Source: CBDAPE01 sp965198325 (GTDB lineage: Bacteria > Pseudomonadota > Alphaproteobacteria > UBA828 > JAPUJA01). From it: a stretch of DNA of 64,000 bases. The stretch is from contig CBDAPE010000015.1 in the NCBI GenBank assembly GCA_965198325.1, positions 124,001 through 188,000 on the forward strand. The letters are read 5' to 3'. Every line of letters starts with the position of its first letter. The stretch's first letter is position 1. The position numbers and the translations under genes were made by a program. The notes under the pieces are model-generated. The model was not told where the DNA came from, did no database searches, and worked only from the letters and a program-made list of their open reading frames with translations. Shown piece by piece: positions 46,152 through 54,595 of the stretch.

Positions 46152-46685
46152 GTTACTCCGTTAGCGTACTTGCGGAATTGCATCGGTGTTGATCGGACTG
46201 TGACACTCTAATCGTTTTTCAGGCAGCGGCAATGGTTCTGTAGGTAGCGTCAGAGCAATGCGGCTTGAGCACGACATGAAAACACTGTCAGATAAATGCG
46301 AATCGGCGTGAAAATATCCGTTGAGCTGCGCTCACGAAAATAATCACGCACCCGAGGTGCCCTTCTGCATATCGTCGCCAGATCCGCCCTTGATTTTCGC
46401 CGCTGAAATCGAGTTGATTGGCAATATCTCGAATTTCGACACCATCTACCGAATGACAACAGTTGACATGACCATAGGCCGAACGATCGGGATCAATCCT
46501 GTAGCAATGATGTTGTGCAGAATTTCCGTCAATGGTTGCTAAAGCGAGTAAATCCGAGGGTCTCCGAAGAAACGATTGGGTCCACAGCCAACGAAAATTG
46601 ATCCCGTTTGTCATCGAAACTTAGCCACTCCCCCGATAACTCACCGGCTCGCAGTTTGTGGCCGCGGGATCACGACAGCGCCCGC
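46152..46685. other. Gap with an IS6-type end and an unassigned reading frame
   Basis: About 530 bases between cbtB and the VOC enzyme gene. It contains a sequence resembling an IS6 terminal repeat at 46281-46308 (listed separately). A minus-strand frame at 46288-46614 (108 codons, including GRIWRRYAEGHLG) is open but I recognise no family and it has no clear ribosome site. It may be a remnant gene. Confidence 0.5.
46281..46308 (+). repeat. IS6-type terminal repeat at the right border of the cob block
   Basis: CACTGTCAGATAAATGCGAA at 46283-46302 matches CACCGTCAGACAAATGTGAA at 63553-63572, with differences that are all transitions. It also resembles the reversed end near 23806 (CACCGTCGGATAAATGC). 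The outer end faces cbtB. I could not find transposase sequence immediately inside, so it may be a solo end. Confidence 0.5.
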
Positions 46686-47696
46686 TCACAGCATATAAAC
46701 CCGGTCCTTCGGAGGGAGAACACCCAATCGGCCATAGTCGGCGCTCCGATCTACGAAAAACTCACAAAGAATTCCGTCGGTGTCTTTGACAAATATGCTT
46801 CGCTTGCCCGGTTGATCAATCTCGCGCTCTATTCGTATGCCCTGGTCGCGGAGGTTTTTGATCGAACTGGTCACGGCCTCCTCGTTTTCTGCTTCAAAGC
46901 TGGTGTGATGAAGTCCGGGGCTCAAATCGTCGGTCGCGGAGCACAAGGACAAATTGTGCTCATGAAGTGTGCCCCCGAGCACGGCGAATTCAGCTTCGCG
47001 ATCGACGAGAAGCGGCTCAAGCCCACCGGTATCCGTGTAGAAGCCCAGACACTCCGAGAAATTGGAGCACACGAGCGTTGCACGCGAAATACGTCGAGGC
47101 TTAAGAGGCGCACCCTCAACGCCATAAAGCGGCGGCTCGGGATCGTACATCGGTTTGGAGAGTGGGTCTTGAGCTTCCGGATCCCAGTTGCTTGTTATCA
47201 AGTCCATCTCGCCCTGAAAGATGGTACGCCAATCTTTCAGCATATCGGCATAGAACTCGTTAAAATTGCCGTCCGGATCGGGGATAAAAATTGAGCGTGC
47301 AATTTGGTGGTCAACGACCATCCCGGGTTTTTTCCATTCGGGTTTTACGTGGCGAATCGCTTCAACCAGTCGTTTTTCGTTCTCCATCTCCCAGCCAAAA
47401 TGGAAAAGACCAACTTTCCCCGATATTTCCCTGGGGATCTGAACCTGTCCATCTCTGCCCAAGCGGTCCTCACCCCGTGTAATTTCCACCATGCCGACAT
47501 CGTGATGGGTGTTGCCGTTCCCGAGGAACCCTGCCCTTAATCCAGGTTCCGTGCATTCGACACGCAACCCAAGAACTCTATTGTAAAAGGTTGTCGCTTT
47601 CTTGATGTCACTGACCCAAAAATTCGCGTGGCCCAAGCGCCTAGGCCGTAAACACGCCGATGAATGGCAACGGCTGTCATTGCGTATGCTCGTCAC
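46686..47696 (-). CDS. Two-domain VOC / extradiol dioxygenase-like protein
   Basis: A 336-residue protein with two vicinal-oxygen-chelate modules. The first module carries a full 2-His-1-Glu set: RRLGHANFWVSD, GLFHFGWEME and DGNFNEFYADM. The second module has LHHTSFEAEN and GILCEFFVD, but ISRATLVC lacks the first His, so metal should bind in the N-terminal half. In classical extradiol ring-cleavage enzymes the metal sits in the C-terminal half, so this is either an unusual extradiol enzyme or a glyoxalase-like protein. Start: GTG 47696, preceded by AAGGA at seven bases. It is the last gene of the ligase-crotonase-Rieske run and could cleave the diol made by the Rieske enzyme (inference). Confidence 0.85.
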   Translation of the reverse strand: MTSIRNDSRCHSSACLRPRRLGHANFWVSDIKKATTFYNRVLGLRVECTEPGLRAGFLGNGNTHHDVGMVEITRGEDRLGRDGQVQIPREISGKVGLFHFGWEMENEKRLVEAIRHVKPEWKKPGMVVDHQIARSIFIPDPDGNFNEFYADMLKDWRTIFQGEMDLITSNWDPEAQDPLSKPMYDPEPPLYGVEGAPLKPRRISRATLVCSNFSECLGFYTDTGGLEPLLVDREAEFAVLGGTLHEHNLSLCSATDDLSPGLHHTSFEAENEEAVTSSIKNLRDQGIRIEREIDQPGKRSIFVKDTDGILCEFFVDRSADYGRLGVLPPKDRVYML

Positions 47697-47754
47697 GGCG
47701 CATCCTTATTACAGTTGTATCAAGTCATCTGGTCGGCGCGTAACGACCGCAAGC

Positions 47755-48903
47755 CTATGGGCGCGTGGCCTCCCGATTCAAAGCTGTCCATACCAGGTGC
47801 TGGAAGTGATGGAGGCATTGCTCGCTTCTGTAAGTGCGCTCCTTATCGACCATCAGCCGGCCCGGCCTGTAGCCGCGCGAGTGAAGTCCACGCTGAACGC
47901 TTTCACAGAGCGCAACATCTTCGTTGGCGATATCGTCAGCATTGAACTCGAACATTTCCCAGTCGCCATTAGCCGGGTTTTTCGAGTAACTGTAGAAATC
48001 CATCGACTGCTTGGTCAGTTCCGGGCCGTCCGGATATAAGTTGAACACACTAAAATTGTCACCCGCCGGATGGCTCATAAACATCGTATTCGGCCACATC
48101 CACCAAAGAAAAACATCCTGAATCGCATCGTCGGGGCTGAAGTTATAAGACGGATTTTCGTGGCTATTGCTGCGTATGATGTGGCTCATGTAGTAGGGAT
48201 GCTCTTCTGTCTCGAAACTCTTTTTGAGAAGCGCGTTGGACCCGGCCATCACGTGTCCATGAGCAATCGGACAATGGTAACACTCGGCAAAATTCTCGAT
48301 CACCACTTTCCAGTTGGCCTTCACTTCGAAGGGATCCCGGCGAACCAGGGTTAAGGTGTCATATCCTGGAATTGCGGCGCGGAATTCATCGTCCAATCCC
48401 ACCATCATCTCCTTGATCGGTCTTGCCTCGCTATCGAAATTGACGAATATCATCCGCGCGAATTCTTCGACACGAACGGTTGTGAGGCACATCTCTTCGG
48501 AAGCGAAACCGGCGACGTTCTCACTGTTGCCCGCTGCGCGCAGGTTGCCATCGATATCGTACGACCATGCGTGATAAGGACAGATGATCCGTTTTACGAC
48601 GCCGCTTCCCTTGAGAAGTTCGTGGCCCCTATGCATACAGACATTATAGAACCCCCGAATTTGCTCATCCGAGCATCGAATAAGGATGATGCTCTGATCG
48701 AAGAAATCGAAGATCGAGTAACTCCCGACCCCTTCGAACTCTTCCATGTGGCCGGCAAACTGCCACCCTTTGAAAAAGATGGTTTCCTTCTCGCGCTCGA
48801 AAATCGAGGGGTCCGTATAGTATTTAGTCGGCAACATCCATGAATATTCGGCATTCTGCCCAAATCTCCCTTCGAGCATCGTTGTCGCTTGATCATGGTC
48901 CAT
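47755..48903 (-). CDS. Rieske non-heme iron oxygenase, alpha subunit (second)
   Basis: A 382-residue oxygenase large subunit. The Rieske cluster ligands are CMHRGHELL and CPYHAWSYD; the mononuclear iron site is ENFAECYHCPIAHGHV. The C-terminal half has WWMWPNTMFMSHPAGDNF, common in the clade that includes carnitine and choline-like monooxygenases as well as salicylate and phthalate enzymes. The start is ATG 48903 with AAGGAG about nine bases upstream; 20 further codons are open. No ferredoxin reductase gene is nearby. It shares a transcript with the CoA ligase and the VOC enzyme, so the substrate is probably an aromatic or heteroaromatic acid (inference). Confidence 0.92.
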   Translation of the reverse strand: MDHDQATTMLEGRFGQNAEYSWMLPTKYYTDPSIFEREKETIFFKGWQFAGHMEEFEGVGSYSIFDFFDQSIILIRCSDEQIRGFYNVCMHRGHELLKGSGVVKRIICPYHAWSYDIDGNLRAAGNSENVAGFASEEMCLTTVRVEEFARMIFVNFDSEARPIKEMMVGLDDEFRAAIPGYDTLTLVRRDPFEVKANWKVVIENFAECYHCPIAHGHVMAGSNALLKKSFETEEHPYYMSHIIRSNSHENPSYNFSPDDAIQDVFLWWMWPNTMFMSHPAGDNFSVFNLYPDGPELTKQSMDFYSYSKNPANGDWEMFEFNADDIANEDVALCESVQRGLHSRGYRPGRLMVDKERTYRSEQCLHHFQHLVWTALNREATRP

Positions 48904-48934
48904 GGAATCCGTCTCCTTCCCACAAATGGATCGG

Positions 48935-49231
48935 TCAACGTCGATTGGAATCGGCACCAACAACCCCGATTGCGCTAATCCCCTTGAGAGGAGCCGGGTG
49001 GATAAGCGCGTCGACCCCTCTCAACGTTGAACCGGATAAACCGCCCGAACAGAACGCTTGCCCCGCGCCTCGTAGGATGAGCGCCCCCACCTGTTCGTCC
49101 GCGAGTGCATCGTCCAGAGCCATACAAAAGTCCGCGCGAAGCTCGGGGTTCAGGGCATTGAGGCATTCCAGCCGGTCAAGCGTCAACGTGCGAGCGCTGC
49201 TCCTGTCGTCAGTCAGAATGGTTCCAACCAT
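48935..49231 (-). pseudogene. Truncated enoyl-CoA hydratase (crotonase) family protein
   Basis: Ninety-eight codons from ATG 49231. TLTLDRLECLNALNPELRAD and LILRGAGQAFCSGG are the N-terminal third of the crotonase fold, up to the first oxyanion-hole segment. After GGLSGSTLRG the sequence no longer matches and it stops at 48935, where the normal protein would continue for another 150-160 residues. A deletion seems to have joined the 5' end to sequence just before the Rieske gene. No second catalytic Glu region remains, so it should be inactive. The start overlaps the ligase stop region. Confidence 0.75.
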
Positions 49232-49233
49232 CG

Positions 49234-50532
49234 TCAATCCTCTCGAAAGAGGCGTTGGGTCTTGCCTTCAGACCGGGGCAGCGTGAGCGGCGACAAGAGG
49301 ATTACACTGGCAGAGGCGCGCGCGACGGTTTTGATAGCCTCTTCGAGTCGGGTGACAAGCGCTTCGGACGGCTCAACGCCTTCCGCGAGCTCGACCTCCA
49401 CGGGCAGGCGATCATAGGGTCCGGGGCCTTTGAGGCGGATGCGATACTCGCCCGACAGCTCGTCGAAACCGTTGATCACCTCACCAACGGCCGTCGGAAA
49501 GACATTGACGCCGCGCACGACCACCATATCGTCGCTGCGGCCGAGAACCCGGAACCGGGATGCGGTACGGCCGCATCGGCATGGTTCCATGCCCGTCACG
49601 GTGATCGTATCGTTGGTCCTGAAACGCACCATCGGTTGGGCTTCCCGCGTGAGGTGAGTGAGCACGAGCTCGCCGCTTTCGCCCTCCCGCCACGGCACCA
49701 CATCGCCGCTCTCGGGCTCGATCAACTCGGCATAGAGAATGTCATGGCCCAAGAAGTGCAGATCGTTGTTCTCTTCACACTGGCTGGCGAAATTGCTGAA
49801 CACGTCGGAGATACCATAGTTGGCGTTTCGCGCCGCGAAGCCCCAGACCTCTTCGAGCCGCGCCCGGAAACTCGGGTTGTCCAATCCCGCTTCACCACCG
49901 AACAGACCGAGCTTGAGGCCCAGATCGCTCGGCGCGAGGCCAGGAAAACGTTCCGCGATGGTCCGCTCGAGCGCCGCAGGATAGGACGGCGTGCAGTGAA
50001 TCGCGGTGATCTTGAGATCCAGAATGGTGTGAACCAGGAGTTCACTGTTACCCACCCCATAAGGAATCACGGTCGCGCCGGCGGCCTCAAGCGCCAAATG
50101 GTCGCTTACGCCGCCCATCCACATCTGATAGTTCAGGCAATGGATCGCCATATCGCCCGGCCTAAGCCCCGCGGCCCGATGGGACCGGCCGCCGATCTGC
50201 GCCGTTTGCTCCGCATCCGCCCGGGTCTGGGCGATGTTCATTGGCTGACCGGTGGTCCCCGAGGTCCGGTGAAGCCGGGCAATTCGATCGGGCGCCGCCG
50301 CGAGGTAATCGCCGAAGGGCGGCGAAGCGGCTTGGGAGTCCCTTAGCATCGCCTTGTCGCACAGGGGAAGGCTGGCGAGATCTTCGAGCTGATCCGGCAC
50401 TCGTCGCCCGCCCCAAAGGCGTGCGAAGAATGGCGATTTTTCGATCACATAGGCGCGCTGCGATTCCCAGCGTTGCTGGCAAAGCGCCGCCATTTCATCA
50501 GGCGGTCTAAAATCCTCGTCTCCAAAATTCAC
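49234..50532 (-). CDS. AMP-forming CoA ligase of the phenylacetate-CoA ligase (PaaK) type
   Basis: A 432-residue adenylate-forming enzyme that activates an aryl or heteroaryl acid as its CoA thioester. The phosphate loop is HRTSGTTGQPMNIAQTRAD, with YGISDVFSNFASQCE and GELVLTHLTREAQPMVRFRT next, then the hinge GRSDDMVVVRGVNVFPTAVG, the PaaK hallmark. CRCG, a likely zinc-binding knuckle (MEPCRCGRTASRF), is also present. Start: GTG 50532 after GGAGGGGGAG. It heads the run ligase - crotonase fragment - Rieske - VOC. Substrate unknown. Confidence 0.92.
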   Translation of the reverse strand: MNFGDEDFRPPDEMAALCQQRWESQRAYVIEKSPFFARLWGGRRVPDQLEDLASLPLCDKAMLRDSQAASPPFGDYLAAAPDRIARLHRTSGTTGQPMNIAQTRADAEQTAQIGGRSHRAAGLRPGDMAIHCLNYQMWMGGVSDHLALEAAGATVIPYGVGNSELLVHTILDLKITAIHCTPSYPAALERTIAERFPGLAPSDLGLKLGLFGGEAGLDNPSFRARLEEVWGFAARNANYGISDVFSNFASQCEENNDLHFLGHDILYAELIEPESGDVVPWREGESGELVLTHLTREAQPMVRFRTNDTITVTGMEPCRCGRTASRFRVLGRSDDMVVVRGVNVFPTAVGEVINGFDELSGEYRIRLKGPGPYDRLPVEVELAEGVEPSEALVTRLEEAIKTVARASASVILLSPLTLPRSEGKTQRLFRED

Positions 50533-51086
50533 GACGTCTCCCCCTCCGGGAATCGTCAATCTATTTTTTCGATCCGTTCAGCACGAATTCAAACTAGCCT
50601 AAGAATGGTCGGATTTTCAATCGCCCCTGGCCGATGTACCGGACCGTGGGTTTGATCCCAAACGATAACCATGGTCGAGTCTAGCAGCCCGCGATGGCGG
50701 AACCGATCGTTCGACGGGGGTGCGGGCCATGATCGAACGCTTGTTACTCATGCGCGGGACGCGAGGGCGCGGTGGTTGCTGCAGGGAGATGAGATAAATT
50801 GTCGACGGAGAATTTATCAGCCGTGGGAAGCGGGACAGGGGTAGATTCACGAAGGCGATCCAACATCCTCGATCTGACCTTGATTGATGGCCAGTATCGT
50901 GTCGGCGATGCTAATCGCCTCGTCCTGGTAGTGGGTGAAGGGCAGTAACGCAGTCGGTTCTCGTATGTGCGGAGAAAACGCCTTTCCGGTAAATTACTCC
51001 GCCGTAATTCTCCTTCCGAAGCGATTGTCGAATTCACGACGACAAGCAAAAACTTCTCTTTTGTCAGTCGCCCGGGCTTTGCGCTG
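50533..51086. other. Gap between the ABC importer and the ligase operon
   Basis: About 550 bases. The part nearest the permease holds a decayed ABC ATPase fragment (listed separately). The rest, next to the ligase start, presumably contains its promoter; I see no RNA gene and no other supported frame. Confidence 0.55.
50847..50972 (-). pseudogene. Remnant of a PotA-like ABC transporter ATPase
   Basis: The minus strand reads FTHYQDEAISIADTILAINQ and GQIEDVGSPS, then TGA at 50847. It matches the switch-histidine region of importer ATPases (FVTHDQDEAL..AD.I.VMN.G.I.Q.GSP). The Walker A, signature and Walker B parts are missing; upstream codons are out of frame. It sits where the ATPase gene of the PotD/B/C importer would be expected, so that importer has lost its own ATPase here. 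Confidence 0.7.
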
Positions 51087-51890
51087 TCAACGCGTGGGTT
51101 CCACGTCGGACTTCCTGCGACGCAACCCGAAGAGCGCCGCAAGGATCACGACACCGATCGAGATCGTAAACAGAACCGAGCCTGCGGCGTTGAGCTCCGG
51201 GTCCATGCCTCCGCGCAACATCTCATAGATCATCACCGGCAGCGTCACGTCGAACCGGCTCAGCAGGAAAGCGATAATAAACTCGTCCCATGAAAGCGTC
51301 GCCGAGATGCAGAAGGCGGAAAAGAGCGCAGGCCACATCATGGGCACAGTCACGAACAGGAGCACCTTGGAATCACTGGCGCCGAGGTCACGGGCGGCCC
51401 GTTCGATATTCACCTGATGTTCGCCGAATTGCGAAAGGATGATAGCGAAGCAGAGCGGCAGATTGATGATTACGTGGCCGACCCCAACCAGGAGCAGGGA
51501 TCGACCCATACCGGCATAACCCGAGCTGACCAATATCCCCATCCCGATGATGAGATAGGAGACCATGAGCGGTGCCATGAGCAGGTAGCGCATGGTGTTC
51601 TGGAAGCGCCGGCGTCGACGCGCGATGCTGTAGGCAGCGAGGAAACCGAGCACGGTGCAGGTCAACGCAGAGAGCGACGCGACCAGCACCGAGTTGCCGA
51701 GGGCTTCGACCAGGCGTCGGTTGTTGATCATTCGTTCGTACCACCCGAAACTCGGGCCTTCGAACGGCGGCGCCGGCAAGCTTCCCTCCTGAAAGGAAAA
51801 CAGCACGAGCATGATTGACGGCAAATAGATGAATAGCAGCGCCACCCCGAGGTAGAGGCTTGCCGGCAGGTTGCGGAGCCACACCATCAC
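51087..51890 (-). CDS. PotC-type ABC transporter permease
   Basis: A 267-residue inner-membrane permease of the polyamine/iron-type importer family. It has six hydrophobic segments (first LYLGVALLFIYLPSIMLVLF) and the coupling motif AARDLGASDSKVLLFVTVPM. It starts at GTG 51890 or ATG 51887, directly after the stop of the partner permease. Ligands of this family include spermidine, putrescine and other small cations, so specificity is not known. Confidence 0.92.
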   Translation of the reverse strand: MMVWLRNLPASLYLGVALLFIYLPSIMLVLFSFQEGSLPAPPFEGPSFGWYERMINNRRLVEALGNSVLVASLSALTCTVLGFLAAYSIARRRRRFQNTMRYLLMAPLMVSYLIIGMGILVSSGYAGMGRSLLLVGVGHVIINLPLCFAIILSQFGEHQVNIERAARDLGASDSKVLLFVTVPMMWPALFSAFCISATLSWDEFIIAFLLSRFDVTLPVMIYEMLRGGMDPELNAAGSVLFTISIGVVILAALFGLRRRKSDVEPTR

Positions 51891-52799
51891 CTACAGCCGC
51901 TCCATTTTGAGATGCTTCGCGAAGATGAAGTAGGTGATCGTGACTACGACCATGAGAAGAATGCTCATAGTTGAAGCCATCGGCAGGTCTGCCGCCCGCT
52001 CGATTTGCAGGATGATCGCTTGCGGCAACAACAATTCCTGAGCACCGCCCAGGATCTTCGGTGTGATGTAGTCGCCAATCGCGATCACGAAAGTGACAAA
52101 GGCACCGACGGCGACTCCAGGCATGCTTAAGGGCAGCGTGATATGCAGGAACACCTGCCAACCCGACGCACCCAGGTCCGCCGCTGCCTGACGGTAGGAC
52201 TGTTTGATTTGTACCAGGTTGCCATAGATCGTGAGCGTCAAGAGCATCGTGAAGAAATGAACGAAGCCCAGGATTACGGCAAATCGGTTGAAGCTGAGGG
52301 CCAGGGGCTCGCTGATGATGCCGACGTTCAAGAGAGCCCAGTTGAGAACCCCGTCCTGCGAGAGAATTAGGAGCAGGCTGAAATGACGGACCACGTACGG
52401 TGTCCAGAAGGGAAGCACGGTCACAACAAGCATGAAGCGCTGCCAACGGACCGGCACTTTATAGGCGAGGATGTACGCAAGGGGGTAGGCGACGAGGACG
52501 CTGATTACGGTCGTAATGAGCGTGACCTCGATCGAGTTGATCAGCGCCTCGACCATGTATGATCGGCTGAAGAAGAAGATGTAATTGGCGAGAGTCCAGG
52601 TTGCCTCGAGCTTGCCGCCGACGCGCTCCCAGAAGGTTGCGAGCACCATCACGGTGAGCGGCACAACGAAAAAGACGAACGTGGCACCGAGCGCCGGGTA
52701 GACCGCCCACTTAGTGAGGTCGATACCCGGCTTCAGTGCCACGCGTTCGGGCGCTGCGGCCCGAGAGGTTGATGCTACGCTGACAGGAACTCGTTCCAC
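51891..52799 (-). CDS. PotB-type ABC transporter permease
   Basis: A 302-residue inner-membrane permease, partner of the PotC-type protein. Six membrane segments are seen (for example VYPALGATFVFFVVPLTVMV), with the coupling loop AAADLGASGWQVFLHITLPL. The GTG start at 52799 lies 25 bases inside the end of the binding-protein gene, so translation is coupled. The N-terminal 25 residues are a charged cytoplasmic arm. Confidence 0.92.
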   Translation of the reverse strand: MERVPVSVASTSRAAAPERVALKPGIDLTKWAVYPALGATFVFFVVPLTVMVLATFWERVGGKLEATWTLANYIFFFSRSYMVEALINSIEVTLITTVISVLVAYPLAYILAYKVPVRWQRFMLVVTVLPFWTPYVVRHFSLLLILSQDGVLNWALLNVGIISEPLALSFNRFAVILGFVHFFTMLLTLTIYGNLVQIKQSYRQAAADLGASGWQVFLHITLPLSMPGVAVGAFVTFVIAIGDYITPKILGGAQELLLPQAIILQIERAADLPMASTMSILLMVVVTITYFIFAKHLKMERL

Positions 52800-53905
52800 A
52801 GGTCGAGCATCGCCGTATCGAGTTCGGGCTCTCCGATGGAAGAAGGATAAGATCGGGACAGAAAGTCAACCTGTTCGTCCCAACGCAGAATCTTCTTCTC
52901 CTCATCGGTCAGCACGACATCCTTATTGGAGACGGCCGACCAATAGCATTCGGCCGTGGCGAGATACTGGGACCCTTCCAGACTCATGCAATGCTTTATG
53001 AACTCGTGAGCCAGGTCCTTCCGTTCTGAATCGGCGAAGATGGTGAGGCTCTCGTTCCAAAGCAGGCCGCCTTCGTCGAAAATGATCCAGTCGAGCTGCG
53101 GATGCTCCATCATTAGGTGAGACACGCCGAACTCCGCCGTACCGACGATAATGTCGACCGTGTTGGTGACGAGCGCCGTCTGAATCGTCGGGATATCGCC
53201 GACGAGCGTCGTCTGATCCTTGAACGCGAGCAGCCGCGGTCGGATGTCCGACCTGAGGTTCTCCATGGTAATGTCGGTCGGCGCTAGACCCAGAGAAATC
53301 CCGACAAGCTGAATGACCGGAAAGTAATAATCGAATGCGCCGGTGCGGCCTTTGTATTTGGGATTCCAAAGCACCTCGGCCGTGCGCATATCCGCAGGAT
53401 CGACTTTATCCTTATTGTAGGCGACGCCGTAATAACCGAATTTATCAGGAACCGCGTAGAACTTGCCATCGATCCAGGTGTAGGGCATTTCCTTGAGTTC
53501 AGGCCAAACGGTGTCCCAGTCGACGATCTCACGCGAAAGCTCCATGATGTAGCCCTCGCGCGCGACCCGCGGTGTATCCTGTGCATCGCACACGAAAATG
53601 TCCCATTCTCCCGGGGCGGACTGATCCTTTACCGACAGGGCGCTACCGGTCCCTTCGTAGGTTTTCACGTTGACGCGTACGCCATGGGCCTCCTCGAAAG
53701 AGCCGATCAGTCGCGGATCGGCATGCGAGCACCAAGTGAGAACGGTTAACTCGTCGGCAGCAGCGCTTCGACGCGGGGCGAGCAGCCCGGCCGAAGCACC
53801 GGCCACGACGGTCGCGGCACTTCCTTTCAGGAACTGCCGCCGGCCCAGATGTGTATGTTTCCCGCCCTTAGGCGATGATGGGGTGTTACGATTCAATTTT
53901 TTCAT
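52775..53905 (-). CDS. PotD-type ABC transporter substrate-binding protein with Tat signal
   Basis: A 376-residue periplasmic binding protein. It has a twin-arginine signal (GRRQFLKGSAATVVAGASAG), so it is exported folded. The mature part begins ADELTVLTWCSHADPRLIGS and contains FEEAHGVRVNVKTYEGTGSA, WDIFVCDAQDTPRVAREG and SLEGSQYLATAECY, typical of the PotD/PotF spermidine-putrescine clan, which also includes binders of other organic cations. ATG 53905 follows GGAAGG. It leads the importer operon, whose ATPase is only a remnant. Confidence 0.92.
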   Translation of the reverse strand: MKKLNRNTPSSPKGGKHTHLGRRQFLKGSAATVVAGASAGLLAPRRSAAADELTVLTWCSHADPRLIGSFEEAHGVRVNVKTYEGTGSALSVKDQSAPGEWDIFVCDAQDTPRVAREGYIMELSREIVDWDTVWPELKEMPYTWIDGKFYAVPDKFGYYGVAYNKDKVDPADMRTAEVLWNPKYKGRTGAFDYYFPVIQLVGISLGLAPTDITMENLRSDIRPRLLAFKDQTTLVGDIPTIQTALVTNTVDIIVGTAEFGVSHLMMEHPQLDWIIFDEGGLLWNESLTIFADSERKDLAHEFIKHCMSLEGSQYLATAECYWSAVSNKDVVLTDEEKKILRWDEQVDFLSRSYPSSIGEPELDTAMLDLWNEFLSA

Positions 53906-54132
53906 CGTTTCATTTCCTTCCTGGTACGCCTTGCTTAGTGACTAATTTGATTCCCACAAGATCACGCTACCATAAAATTCCAAATCTAGTGACCCTAGGA
54001 GCTGCTTTATCTTGGCAATTCCCGCGAAGCGACTCCTGCGTCAAATTCACGATCATATTTCGGTCGTAATGCATTTTTCCGGCTGATCTCCTTCGCTATC
54101 CGTATTTCCGGACCGCGGGCTCCATTGACTCA

Positions 54133-54468
54133 CTAATCGATTTCGAACCCTGCATATCGTTGCCAACGCCGCCGAAAAATCTCGCGCTCGCCGTCCTCGA
54201 ACTTCGAGAATCGGACATCGGGAAACATCGTAACCGGATTTCTTGGGCCGTTCATCTGGCCGAGCACCCATTCCCGATGAGGGCGAACGCAGACAAGCAC
54301 ATAGCGGTCTTCCTGAGTTTCGCCACGAAACCGGTTGAGAAGGCGCCGTAGCGCTGGGCTATGGCGGCCGATAGGAGTCTCATCGAATTCGGCGACGAGA
54401 TCCCGATCTTCCTTGGTAACCCGATACGCCGAAACAGGTGATGTGTTCTTCGTGTTTTCAACCGTCAT
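54133..54468 (-). CDS. N,N-dimethylformamidase small-subunit-like protein
   Basis: A 111-residue cytoplasmic protein. It resembles the small (alpha) subunit of dimethylformamidase in the HSPALRRLLNRFRG segment, the YVLVCVRPHREWVLGQMNG core and the EREIFRRRWQRY tail. It lies 127 bp downstream of the large subunit on the same strand; in described dmf operons the small gene comes first, so the order is reversed here. The other large-subunit copy (16.6 kb) has no such partner. Identification rests on memory of the family plus context. Confidence 0.7.
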   Translation of the reverse strand: MTVENTKNTSPVSAYRVTKEDRDLVAEFDETPIGRHSPALRRLLNRFRGETQEDRYVLVCVRPHREWVLGQMNGPRNPVTMFPDVRFSKFEDGEREIFRRRWQRYAGFEID

Positions 54469-54595
54469 AGCTATGACCCCATCTGTTTTGCCGTCGATTC
54501 GCCCTCTAAGCCTGCCTTGTCATAATTAGCCCCGTCGGATCGACGATATGAACTCCCTTGATAACGCGTCTCGATCCACCCAGGTCCGTGTCGAT

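Noticed and set aside
46152..46300. Second cobalamin riboswitch upstream of cbtB
   Set aside because: I looked for the B12 box and the CCCCCGCAACTGT-like segment on the minus strand and found neither.
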